The position numbers and the translations under genes are program-made. A stretch of 64,000 nucleotides of DNA from Candidatus Omnitrophota bacterium (GTDB lineage: Bacteria > Omnitrophota > Gorgyraeia > 2-02-FULL-51-18): contig JAJVIE010000003.1 in NCBI GenBank assembly GCA_022072175.1, forward strand, positions 1,421,903 to 1,485,902, given 5' to 3'. Positions 36,723-48,700 of this stretch are shown here, piece by piece. The notes below the pieces were generated by a model that saw only the letters and a list, made by a program, of their open reading frames with translations, had not been told where the DNA came from and did no database searches. The stretch's first letter is position 1, and the number at the start of each line of letters is the position of its first letter.

Positions 36723-39700
36723 GGCCGGAGGCTTGATCTGGCTGATCAGCGCCTGGGACTGCTTGGCGCGAAGCGTGATGGATTGCTTGAGCCGCTCAAG
36801 CTGTTGTGTCTGATCATCGTCGAACTCCAGCTCTTCGTCCGCGATCCGCTTCTCGGTCCTTCCGATCTCGGCCAGGGCCTGCTTGTACTCGGTGCGGGCT
36901 TTGTTGAGCAACCGTACGGCATTGCGGCGATCGGCGATCTGCGCCTCGTCAGAATCGTCCAGGAGCAATCCACCGCGGTCGTCCTTACGGATCACCGTAT
37001 CGATGAGCTCCTGGGCCTGCTGATAGGTGCGTCCGGCCAGCGTGACCGCCTCCCGAGAGCGATCCAGGGCGTTCTCGGCGCGTAGTCTGGCGAGTTTTTC
37101 CTCGGCCTTGCGGCGCAGACCCAGATAGATCAGCACACCCGCCGTGACAAGGAGGACTCCTCCGATCACCAGCGCTCCGATATAGATCGGATAGTACCGT
37201 CTCTGCTGGGCCAGTTGCTTTTCGAGCGCCGCCTGCTCCAAGCGCTGTTCTTCGGCCTCACGAGCCTCGATCTGCTCACGCGTCAGACCCGGCTCGGCCG
37301 CGCGCGGCTGAAGGGCCGGAGGCACGACCACGGGCGGTTCAGCGGGCTTGACCTCAGGCTGTTTCTCTTGGACCTTAGGTTCGATCTTCGGTTCGATCTT
37401 CGGTTCGATCTTCGGTTCGATCTTGGGTTCGACCTTCACTGGAGCGGGTTTGCGGGCCGCCTCGAGGGCCTCCAACTCCAAGCGGGGCGCCGCCAAGGGG
37501 TCGAACCCGACAAGGTTCCAGTACGTCGCCGCGACCGCTGAAATATGCCCTCTTTTGCCCGCGACCGTCGGAACGGGCGGCACCACCCAGTCGAAGCCCT
37601 CAAGCTCCCTGCCCCCCAGCATATAGACGGGCGGGGTCTTACCCATGAACTCCCTCACGCTCGTCTGATCGAGGCGTTGCGCCTCGAGGTCCGCCGCGGT
37701 GACCGTTTCAGTAGGGTTCTTCACGTAGTATTCGATCACTTGGTCGACGGCGTGGCCCTTCTGGAACGGAGCCGTCCATTCGGGGAAGACCGCGCCGTTG
37801 GACTTCTCGCGCGTGATTCGAACGCCCCTGTACACCAGATCCGACTGATCGATGCCGATCAGGACCTCATCGGCCAAGACGGGTTGATACTTGGCGTTGC
37901 GGCCCGCCATCGCTCGAGTGGCCTTCAGGATCTCGAGCGTGGTCCCCGCTCCGATGGCTTTGTCGATCGCGGCGGGACCGATCGAGGAGATCGTCCAGTA
38001 TCCGGCGGAGTCCGCGGCGTAACGCTGTTCGACGATCTGCCGTCCGCTGGCCGGGTCGATGGTCGCGCCCACGTAGAACATCTTCTTCTCCCGGTCGAAC
38101 AGGCCCTTGATCTCGACCTGCTCGCCGCCCTTCTCGATCCAGAACGAGCCCTCCAACAGCCAGGTCCGGAGCCGCTCGGCCCTATCCAAGTAGTCCTTGT
38201 TGCCGGTGACCAGCCCCGCGTACACCAGCGTGGCGTGGGCGCTGACGTTGTTCTCGACGTTGAGGTTATAATACGCCGCGTCGTTGGTCTGTCCGGTGGC
38301 GCGGTCGTATTGTTTCTTGGGGCCGTAACGCACCCCGCCCTCCGCGGTCTGCAGCAGCGCCATACCTCTCAAGCGCACTTCGGCCGCGGCCAGATACCTC
38401 TTGCCCGCGGTCGTCGTCACACCCGATTCCTTGGCCGCGCGGAGCAGCGCGCGCACGATCCAGGCGTTCTCGCCGGTATGGACGTTGTAGAACTGCCAGT
38501 TCTTCGACCACTTACCCGAGACATCGACGGCGTTGAAGTAATAGTTCGCGTTCTCGGTGAACGGCTCGAACGAGAAGTTGTTGTTGGCGTTCGGATAGGC
38601 CCTGTAGTCGAAATCGCCATAACGGCCCGTGACATAAGGCTCCAACAGCTCGTAGGCGGCCCGGGAGTCTCCGGCCTCGAAGAACACGTACGCCAAGACC
38701 GCGTTCTCATAGGTGCCCGTGGCGTTCTTCGTGAAGAACTCGTGCGCGGCGTCGTTGTACTTGGCTTTGGAATCGACCGGGACGTGGAACATCCTCGGCA
38801 GGACCGTCGAGCGCCTCTGGTAGCGGCCGAAATCCGCGGCTTCCTGCAAGCTGCCGAGCGGCTTGTACGATCCGGTCTCATCGAGCCGGGTCGTGGAGGC
38901 CGGCTGTTGAGCGGCCGCCTGCGACGGGAACAGGGCCAACCCTGCGGGTAGTGAGATGCCGAGCCCCAGCGTGAGCGCAACGACCGCCGCGCGCAGGGCC
39001 CTCTGGAGCGCTCCCGCCAGACGGGCGCCCGCGTTGATCTGCTTGGTCGTCACCACGACCTCGGTCCGAGCTCCGGGATCCTCGGCGAAGCGGATCTGAT
39101 ACGACTCGGTGGCGCCGAGCTGGCGGATCCGGGTGACCAGCTCCTGACGGCGGCTCTCCTGGAACGGCGGCAGAAAAGCCAGGATGAAACTGCCCTCGGC
39201 GCCCGGTACGAAGACCCTCGCGATCTTCTCCTTGACCATCTTACCGCCGCGGAGGACCTCGACATCGAGCGTACCGGTCAGCTCCTGTACCTTGGGATCG
39301 CGCAGGATCTGGTCCGTGACCGGATTGCCTTCCTGATGGATCTCGCGGAAATAGAAGCTGTCCAGCACGAACAGGTCCTTGAGCCGCTCTTCCTTGGCCG
39401 CCACGGTCTTCAGCTCCCGGAACTCATCGTCCTTCTCCCCGGAGAGGATGGCGTCGACCTCTTGGGCGCGCTTCTTGGCCTCGACGATGAGCCGCAGCAT
39501 CTCGGGGTCGCGGGCATAGAACTTGTCACGGAGACTGAAAAGAACGTTGCGGGCCTCGTGCTGTCCGCCGAGGTACACGGCCACCGTGTCGCTCTCGATG
39601 TGTTTCAGGATCGCGCGCACGACGGGATTACCGGCACTGAGCGCACGGACGTCCGGACGGAGCACGCCGTCGAACCGCATCCGCTTGGCGCCAGGCAGGA

Positions 39701-42700
39701 TGGCGCCCTGACCGTCCTGCTCGCCGCCACCGATGCCCAGCTGCTGTTCGGCGTCCATGACGCGGGCCTGCAGAGGGTACAGGTCCTCGAACTCCGCGTT
39801 GAGGTCCTTGCCGACGAACGCTTCGATGAGCAGCCACAACAGGCCGTTGGCCACGATCTGGCTCCCGCCCAGACCCGCCCTCTGCGGGATCAACGAATCC
39901 ACGGTGATCTCGAGCCCTCCCTGCTGGAGTTGGATGAACTTGCGGAACCCGGCCTCGTCCGAAGCGTCCTTGGCGACGCCGAGGATGACCAGGCTCTCCT
40001 GCAGGACCCTGAAAGGATTGGTCGCGTCCTCGATGTTCCTGAAGAGCTCGGCGGCACTGCGCACGACGAGCTCCTGTCCGAGCCCGCGCGCCGTATCGTT
40101 GATGCGGAAACGCACGAACGGCTCGGCGATGGACTCGACGGCGATCTTGAGCGGCTCTTTGTCGATCGGTTCTCCAGGACGGCCCCAGATCGCGGCGCTG
40201 TCCGGCTGGATGCGCGCGGAAATATTGAACATCAGGTCGTTATCGAGGGTCGGCCAGAAAAGATAACGCAGGTCCGGCGCGTATCCCTTGATCGGATCGA
40301 TACGTACGGGACTGTAGAAGACCTTACGGCCGACGAACCTCTTGACGGGAACCAATTCGCGAAGGTCGGCGGGCACCTCGCGGTCGGCCATCCGGCGAGC
40401 GATGTTCTTGGTGGCGGCACGCACCTCCTCCTCGGCCAGATCGGCGTTCGCGGCTTGGCCCAGACGATTGTAAATGGCCTTAAGAAGGAAGTTGGCGGCG
40501 GCGATGTTGGTATAGAATCGGATGAGTTCTTCATGCTCGGCCGGATCGAGGTCCCTGCGCGCCGCCAGCGGCGCCAACGATCCTTCATAGACCGAGATCA
40601 CGCCGCGCAGGGCCAGGATCAGCGCCTGGAGCTCATCGTGGCGGCGCCCGTCGAGCAGGTCCTCGTTGCTCCAGACGGCGCTGAAATCCCCGCTGGCGAG
40701 CGCCGGGCGCAGCAGCGCGTCCAGCTCGATCTGCCGCAGGGCCGTATCGAGGAAGTCCGGTCCGGTGAGCGCTTGTTTTTCGATCGCGCTCTTGGCCGCG
40801 GACAACCGGGCTCCGGCCGTCAGCGCAGGCAGCGTCCCATCAACGCGCTCTTGGCCCGGACTGTCCTGCTGCCAGAAGTGCGTGTAATCGGTCTCGTACC
40901 GGGCCAGTGAAGCCAGGAGCCCTCCGTCGGACGCGCCGATGGACCGGTTGATGATATCGGAAAGCCGGGTCAGTCCCTCGCGGTCCACCGTCCCGCTCTT
41001 CAACGCGACCGTCGTGAAGTTCTGAGGGTCGCTCTGGAGCGGCACCGCGTACTCGTAGTACACCCTTCGGCCCTCGAGCCGGCGCTCGCCGCGCACCAAC
41101 TGCCGCGCCTGACCGGCGGGACCGACCCACAAGAGCGGTTCGTACTCGGACGAGGTCAGGACCTCCTGCCGGATGATCGCGCCTACGGCGGCAACTCGAA
41201 CCTCTGAGGGGCCGATGAAACGAACGTCGGCCCAGACATCCACCGGCAGGCGCTCCTCAAGGATCACGTCCTCCTCGGGGGCGGTCTGCCAGTCGGCGAC
41301 GATGGGCGTCTGTGTCCGGACGCTCAGGGCGTATTCACGTACGCGCAGGTCACCGTCCTTGATCGGTTCCACGCGGACCGTGAAAGCCCGGTCGAGGATC
41401 AGCAGGCTCTGTTCATGATACGCGTCGGCATACCGGTCCCGGGAAGTGCTGCCGTACACCACCTGGGGACCGAGCTGTGACGAAGAGGCCAGCGCGTCAA
41501 GGATGGCGGCGCTCAAACGTTCGGACAGTTCCGCGGCATCCGAGGCTCCGTAGCCGAATCGACGCACGAACAGCTCCGCGGGCACTTCGGCCAGCCGCGC
41601 GCCGGTCTGCGCGCCCTCTCGCCGCACGAAGTATCCGGCGGTACCCAGTCGACGCCGCCCCAGGTCCCGGGGATCGGACAGCACCTCGGCGAGCTTGGAA
41701 CCCTCGCGCGGCTTGGCGGTCACGTAACGCTCGGGCTTGAGGCCCGGGGAAAAGGCGCCGACGTCCTGACTGGTCCCCCCGAGGATGGCCCGCTCGACCT
41801 TGAGGTGGCGGAAGATACGGTCCAAGTCCACCAGACGCGGGTCCACGTCTCCCGAGAAGAACGGGCGGATGATCTTACCCTGCCGGATGCCGATACCGGA
41901 CATCCCCAGACGGTGGTTGCGCTCCTCGTTGCCGTCGGGATGCTGCCAGCCGAGCTCGTTGCCCGCGCGGGCCGGGCGCTCGCGAAAACTCAGCACCGGC
42001 AACGTCGAAGGAGCTCCGAGACCCTCGCGCTGCTCGGGTGTCAGCAGAGTGCTGTACCCGTCCACGATCAGCGCCGGACCGGCGAACCCCTCCTGGATCG
42101 GGAAATCCTCGAACGGCACTTCCTGGCGCGTCGCGGCGTCCTCCAGACGCGTAGCGACACCGTCGACCACGGTCAGGTTGTAGACCTGAGCCCGCTTCGC
42201 CCGGTCGACGTCATAGGTCAGACGCCACCGCTCGGTGATCTTGCCGTCGTCCGAAACGTCCTCCACGTACGTGCGTCTCAGATCGATCTGCACGATGTCC
42301 GGCTTGGTCCCTCCGAGGTTGGCCACCCAGTAGGACCCGCCGATGGGCGTGTTGCCGTCGTCCCACAGACCCTTGATGTTGGTCGGCTTCAGGATCAAAC
42401 GTCCTTTCTCGAAGACCATCGTGTTCTTCTCGAGGAACAGGCCCTGGGTCGTGTTGATGACCAGGTCCGGCCGGAGGCCGGTTTCTTCGCGCACCCTCCA
42501 GTTCCAAGTCCCGAGCGTGTATCCGACCGGATCGGTCGAGCGGATGCCGCGCGCGATGTCGATGTCCAAGCGTCGCGTTCCTTCGTCGTGCACGTGACGG
42601 AACACCTGCTTGGCCGGGTCGATCTCGAAGATATAGCCCGTCGCGTTGGTCTCCCCGTCGAAGCGGACGCTGTACGCGAGGATGCCCGGCGCCACGGCCT

Positions 42701-45700
42701 GAGGCTCACGGTCGATGTACGCCCGAAGCTCGGGACCGAAGTTCAGGATGGTCTTGTTGAAGGTCGGCGACAGTTCGATGTTGAGCGTGTTCTGGAAAGC
42801 CCTCCGGACGATGACCGGCAGGAAGCTCTGACCGGAGATCATCGCGTCGAGCCACTGGCCGAGGAAGTTGAGCGTCTCGCCGGAATTGACGGCAGGATCG
42901 ATATAGATCCCGTCGAAGTTGTTGCGTGTCATGAACGACTCGAGCGCCTGCCGCTGGACCGGGGTCAACGTCGTCAGCGCCGTCTCCGTATGGTCCGGAT
43001 GGTCGGCGTGCGAGTAGACGGGGCGTTCCTGACCCTCCGGCAGGATCCGCGTCACGCGCTGTTCGGCCAGACGCGCTCCGGACGGTAGGACGGGCAGGTC
43101 GCGTTCGGCCAGGAAGCGACGCACATCATCGATCTCGCGGATGGGGATCCCGATGTAGGGGTTGGCGGGATCCACGACCTCGATCAACTCCGCCGGGATC
43201 GACGTGGCCAGATAATCCGCGGTCATATCACCAAAATCCTCGATACCGTCGATCTGTCCGCGCTGGCGCTGCTCGAAGAGCGTCGGGGCGTCCTTGCGCA
43301 CGCGCACCTCGAACGACCCCGTCCGGCCGAGGTCCGGCTCGTGCACTCCTCCCAACGTGACCGCCGTGTCCCAGAAGAAGATGTACGGAGCGCTGCGCTG
43401 GTCACGGTACGTTTCGTCGCCGGGCTCCTTGCGGGCGGCGTTGAGGCCATGACGACGAATGCTCTCGAAGCGGTCCAGCTTGGCTCGGTGGTAGACGTAC
43501 TGTCCCAGGCGCTCTTTCTCGATCAGGATGGAACGCGTATCGACGAGACGGCGGTATCCTTCGCTCACTCTGGGAGAGTTGGCCAGATGGCCGTCGATCT
43601 CACGCATCAAGTGGTCGTGAAGTTGGCGCAGGAGCGGCAGGTTGCGAGCCACGGTCTGTTCGGCCTCGCGTTTGGCCTCGGGGACACCGATGACGTCCGA
43701 CATGGCTCCGTAGGGGATGCCGAACGGCAGCTTGGCCCTGACGAGGAATTCGATCGGGTGATGCTCGATGTACGCGAACTTGTACATCAGTCTCCAAGCC
43801 GCCTCGAGCTCCACCGGATCGTCCGATCGGAGGAACGTGTCCACCGCGCGTGAGATCGCTCGCTCCGCGGCCTCGATGAGCACCTCGCGAGGCCGGTTCT
43901 CGAGCATCAGGTCCGCGAATAGTTCGTCGATCCTCCGGTTGACCGAGGCGTCCCCGATCAGGAGACGCGCTACCTCGCTCTCGATCTCGTCCTCACGCGA
44001 CTCATAAGCCGGCTGTACGGCGCTCACCGGGGGGGCGCTCGTATACGGCAGACGTGACCTCCAAGGCGCCAAGGGCTCGACGCTCCGAGCGTGCAGGCGG
44101 CTCTCTTCCCTTTCCGGAAGCGCGGTGATGTACAACCGCAACGGCCGGTCGGTATTGCGCAAGTCCCGAGGCGAGGCCAGCCGGGCTCCGGTGATGGTCA
44201 ACAGGTGGCCCTCGACGGTGATCAGAATGCGGCCGTTGTCCTCGTCCAGCTGGGCGCGCGGCCCCAGGTCCGACGTGAGCGCGGCGTGCAGCTCGGCCAG
44301 CGACAGCGGATGGTCCGCGGCGGCGGTGATCCGCTCGACCACGGAGACCGCCCAGTCGACCTGAGCGCGAGCCATCGCCGGTTCGTAGACGATCCGTTCG
44401 TACTGCTCCGCCCGGGAATCCCACGAGTCGTCATAACGGGTAGCCCGGCGCATGAGCTCCCTCCAGGCCGCGGGGTTCTTGTCCCAGTACACGGCCGCCG
44501 CCTTGCCGATGGCGCCGATCATGGAGTTGACACGCACGGTCTTGTCCTGGCCCGGGCGGTAGGCGGTGTACGAGAAGCCCTGACCGTTCCACTTGGCGCT
44601 GAAGAAATCCTTGAGACCGCCGGTGAGCGGCGCGATGACCGGCGTGCCGAACCGGTTGGCGATCTGTTGGGCGATACCCGCAGGTTCGAAATACGAGGGC
44701 ATCAGGTAAGCGTCAGCGGCCGCGTAGATCCTCTGCGCCATTTTGTAGTCGAACCCGACCAGCACCGTCAGGACGTCCGGATAGAGGCCGGCCAGCCGGA
44801 TCAGATTGGCCTCGATCTCGGCGCCCTTGGGATCGGTGCCGTCCTTGATCGCCGAGCCCAGGATCACCAGACGGATCCGCTGTCCGTCGGGACCGCGTAC
44901 GGTCCTGAGCGTATCGAGCAGGCGCTCGTCGATATCGTCGTAACCCTTCTGTTCGGTCAGGCGGCCCACACTGCCGAGAACGAGGTCCTTGCCATAGGTC
45001 TCGGCCGTCACACCCGTCAGATCCCCGCCGTGGACGGCGATGCGGCCCGGATCGATGCCCTGACGGGTCGTCAGTTGATGGTACAGGGCTCTTTTGTTCT
45101 GCGCCTGCGCCTCGACCACGGTGTCGGTGTTGAACTGCGTGTATTGGAACGCCGCGTCCAACTGCGGATCGGGACCGAGCGAGGGTTCGGTGGAAGGGTT
45201 GGCTCCGCCGCCGTTGAACACGGCCACGGTCTTGCCCTCATTGCTGAGGCGGTTGACGGGACCTTCGAACCCGAAAGCCGTACCCCCCTCCTGCTCGGGC
45301 AGTCCCAGCTCCTGGAGATTGCCTTCGCTGACCGCCACGAGCGCGTCGGCACCGATCATGAATCCCTTACCGATGGCGGTCTTCCAGCCGGTCGGGATGG
45401 AGACGGTGCCTCCCGTATCCGTCCCGCGGAAGTACTCGATCCCCTGCTCCGGATCGGCGATGATCCGGCCTTCAAGGCCCATCAGGTTCTGCCCGGGATC
45501 GCTGTTCATGACCGTGTGCGCGTAACTGCGTCCGTCGGCCTCGAAGAGATCCACGGCGGGATCGAGCACTCCATCACGAACCAGGCGCTCGATGAAGGGA
45601 TCCTGCCGGTCGACGGGGAGAAATCCGTTGAACGTCCCCTTGTAGGCCATGTTGTGGCTGATATAGACGACCGCGCTCTTCTGATACGTAGCCGCGTAGT

Positions 45701-48700
45701 TGTTCTTCGCATAGATCGGAACCAGCCCGGTCTGCCAGTCGTTGGCGTGGATGACATCCGCGGGCAGGCCCAGCTCGAACAAGGCCTTGGACAGCAGGAT
45801 CGCTTCCACCAGCCCCCTGAGACCGTCGGAGTCGCGGTACAGACCGCGGTTCTGCGGACCGTTGAAGAACACGCCCTCGGGGTCATCGAGCAGATAATAG
45901 GTGACACCGTTACGGACCTCCGTAAGGATGTTCAGACGCACCGAGCCGCGACCCAGCGGGACCTGCAGGGACCGCTGAGACTCGGGGCTCTTGGCCTTGA
46001 AAGTATTGCCGTAGTTGGGCGCGATGACGCTCACCCGGTGGCCGCGCGCGGCCAGACCCCGGGGCAGATGCTCGTTGTAGTCGAACTGGCCGCCGGCCTT
46101 GGGCAGTTCCTTGAGACCGCTTTCCATCGCCACGAACACCACGTCGCGCGGAGCTTCGGTTTTCTGACGATACAGGCTCGCTGTCGCGCTCGTGTCGGCC
46201 AGACGAGCCGCGGCCGGAGCTAGAGGCGTCTCGGTCTGACGCTCCTGCTCCCGGACCACCGAGACCGGCGTGGGAGCTTCTTCGTCGGCCAGACGCGCGC
46301 CCGAATCGAGAGCCTCCTGCATACGGCCGTAACCGCCGAACGCGAACTTGTCGAGTGCGTGCGCCACTTCAGGAAGACCTACGAAGGTCCGGGGCAGCTC
46401 ATCGATGAGAGCGCCGATGCGGTTACGCGCCTCGAGCAAACGCGCCAGACCGGCTCCGATCGCGTCCCGGCGCTCTTCAGGAGCACGGGTCGTATCGGTA
46501 TAGGCGGCGTTCATCTCGCGCAGGATGGACCGCGCTTCGTCCAGAGCGGCGATGGCCCGGCCGACCTGGCCGTCGTTGGCGCCTCTCATGGCCTGCTGCA
46601 ACGGCACCCCCTCGTCGGCCAGATACGTCTCGATGCGGCCGATGGCGGACAGGAGATTCCAGCGCGGATCAGAGAGGGCGGCGTAGTACAGGGCCAAATA
46701 GCGCTCCGTCAGCGTCTCCGTGCCGTACTGAGCGCGATAGCCGGTATAAGCGACGCGGCGCTCTTCGGCGCCGCTGGCGCGGCCGAAGATCGTAAACTCA
46801 CCGAACCCGGCCATCGGCTGGGCACGGTCGACGCGATACGCGGCCGCCGCCTCGTCGAAAACCGCGCCGGCTCCCAGCGCTTGGGGCGCGTAAGCGCGCA
46901 GGCTCGACAACTGCTCGGCGATGATGTCGTACTGAAAGTCCTGGATCTCCCAACCCTCGGACCTCAAGCCTTCGGCCCCCGCGCGGAGCACTTCGTCGGC
47001 CGTGATGGCCAGGTCCGCCAGGACCGAACGCAGCTCCGGACCTTCAGCCATACGGGCCCCGGCCACGCGCGCCAGCGTCACGCCGTTGGGCAGAACGATC
47101 CGTCCGGCCTGGGCAGGATTGATCACGCGGGCGATCTTGTCGAAAGCCGCCGCCGGCACGGCCACCGCCCCGGACTCCTCGACCGGCAGTTCGCCGGCGA
47201 ACTCGCCCAGCGGCGACAGACGGCCCAGAGCCAGAGCGATATTGTCCTCGTCGACGCTCGTCAGCCCGGTCACGCTCCCCGAGACCGCCAGCAGATTGGA
47301 GGCTTCCCGGATGTAGTTGGCCGCTTCGTACGGGGTCAGCGTCGAGGCGCCCCGGAGCAATCTCTCGACGATGCGGGGGTCCCTCCAGCGCATGTTGTGC
47401 AGGATATAGGTCGCTTCGGTACGGTCCTGGTGCAGATCGTAGCTGGACAGCTCCGCTCCGGGCAGGTTGAGGCCGGCCGCGATCACCCCTCTGTTGTTGT
47501 AGTAATCGTAAAGGTTCTGCAGTCTGGCCGTAGGCATGGCGATCTGGTCCGGATTTTCCAGGACGATCACGCGGGCCGTGACACTGCCCACGCCGGCCTG
47601 ATTGGCCGCCACGGCGCGGTGATGCCCGTCGAGAACCCAGGTCTGGATCTTCTTGTTGAAACGCAGCGCGATGATCGGCGGATTGGCCAGGCCGAGCTCG
47701 CGGCGCAGATGGGACTTCATCGTCTCGACGTCGACACGGGTGCTGGACAGGTAGTTCTGCGACTCGCGCCTGAGGAAATCGACCGGCACGGACCGGGTGG
47801 CGAGGCTCACGAATTCCCAGGCGCTCTCCGGATCACCGACCCCGAGCAAGGTCTGATGGTGCGCCACGAGCTTCTGGAAGATCCGCTCCTGGTTCTGCAC
47901 CTCGGTGTCGTTGATGAAGCGGTAGTAGTCGGCCGATTCCTCAGTGGCGGCTCGCTCCGCCGACAACCGCGCTCCGGAGACCGGCAACGTATATCCGGCC
48001 GAGATCAACGCGGCGTCCGCGTCGACGAGCACGTCCCTGAGAGAGAGGTCAGCGGCTTCGCGGGCCAACTGCTGACGCTCCTCGAGCTCGCCGTCGAAGC
48101 GGTCGGGATCGACATCGAAGTACAACGAGGCGGCCTGACCGACGAGCGCGCGGACCTGAGCGATCGCCTCGACGGCGCCCGTGCGGCCCGCCAACAACGC
48201 CTCGAGAGCCGCGAGGGCCACGGCCGGGGACGGCGCTGTCGCGTCGGTACCCCTGACGGACTCTGCAAGACGGCGGAGCGAGGCGGCGGCGTCATCGGCG
48301 GAGAAGACCTCCAGGGAGGACAGCGCCTGGATCTCATCGGCGGAACGCGCCACGCCGGGCGAAGCCAGATAACCGCTCACTTGGTGCGCGCCCGTGAACG
48401 CGTAGCGGCGGCCCGGATTGAGCGCGAAAAGGTAAGCCCTCAGGGACCCATCATCGCGCCGCTCGACAACGACGTCGTACGGCTGTTCGGAGGACTCCAG
48501 AGCACGGATGGCCGGCAGAACGGCCGCGGTCAATGCGGCCGTGTCGTAGGACGTGTAAGCGCGCACGTCCCGCGGATAGCCCTGTACGCGCCCGTAGTGG
48601 ACGCCGTCCCGCAGGCTCTCGGTCGTCACGCCGAACTCCGTCGAGACCGGGAAGCGGTACGACACGGCCTGGAAATGGCGGTGTCCCGGGATGCTGGCGC

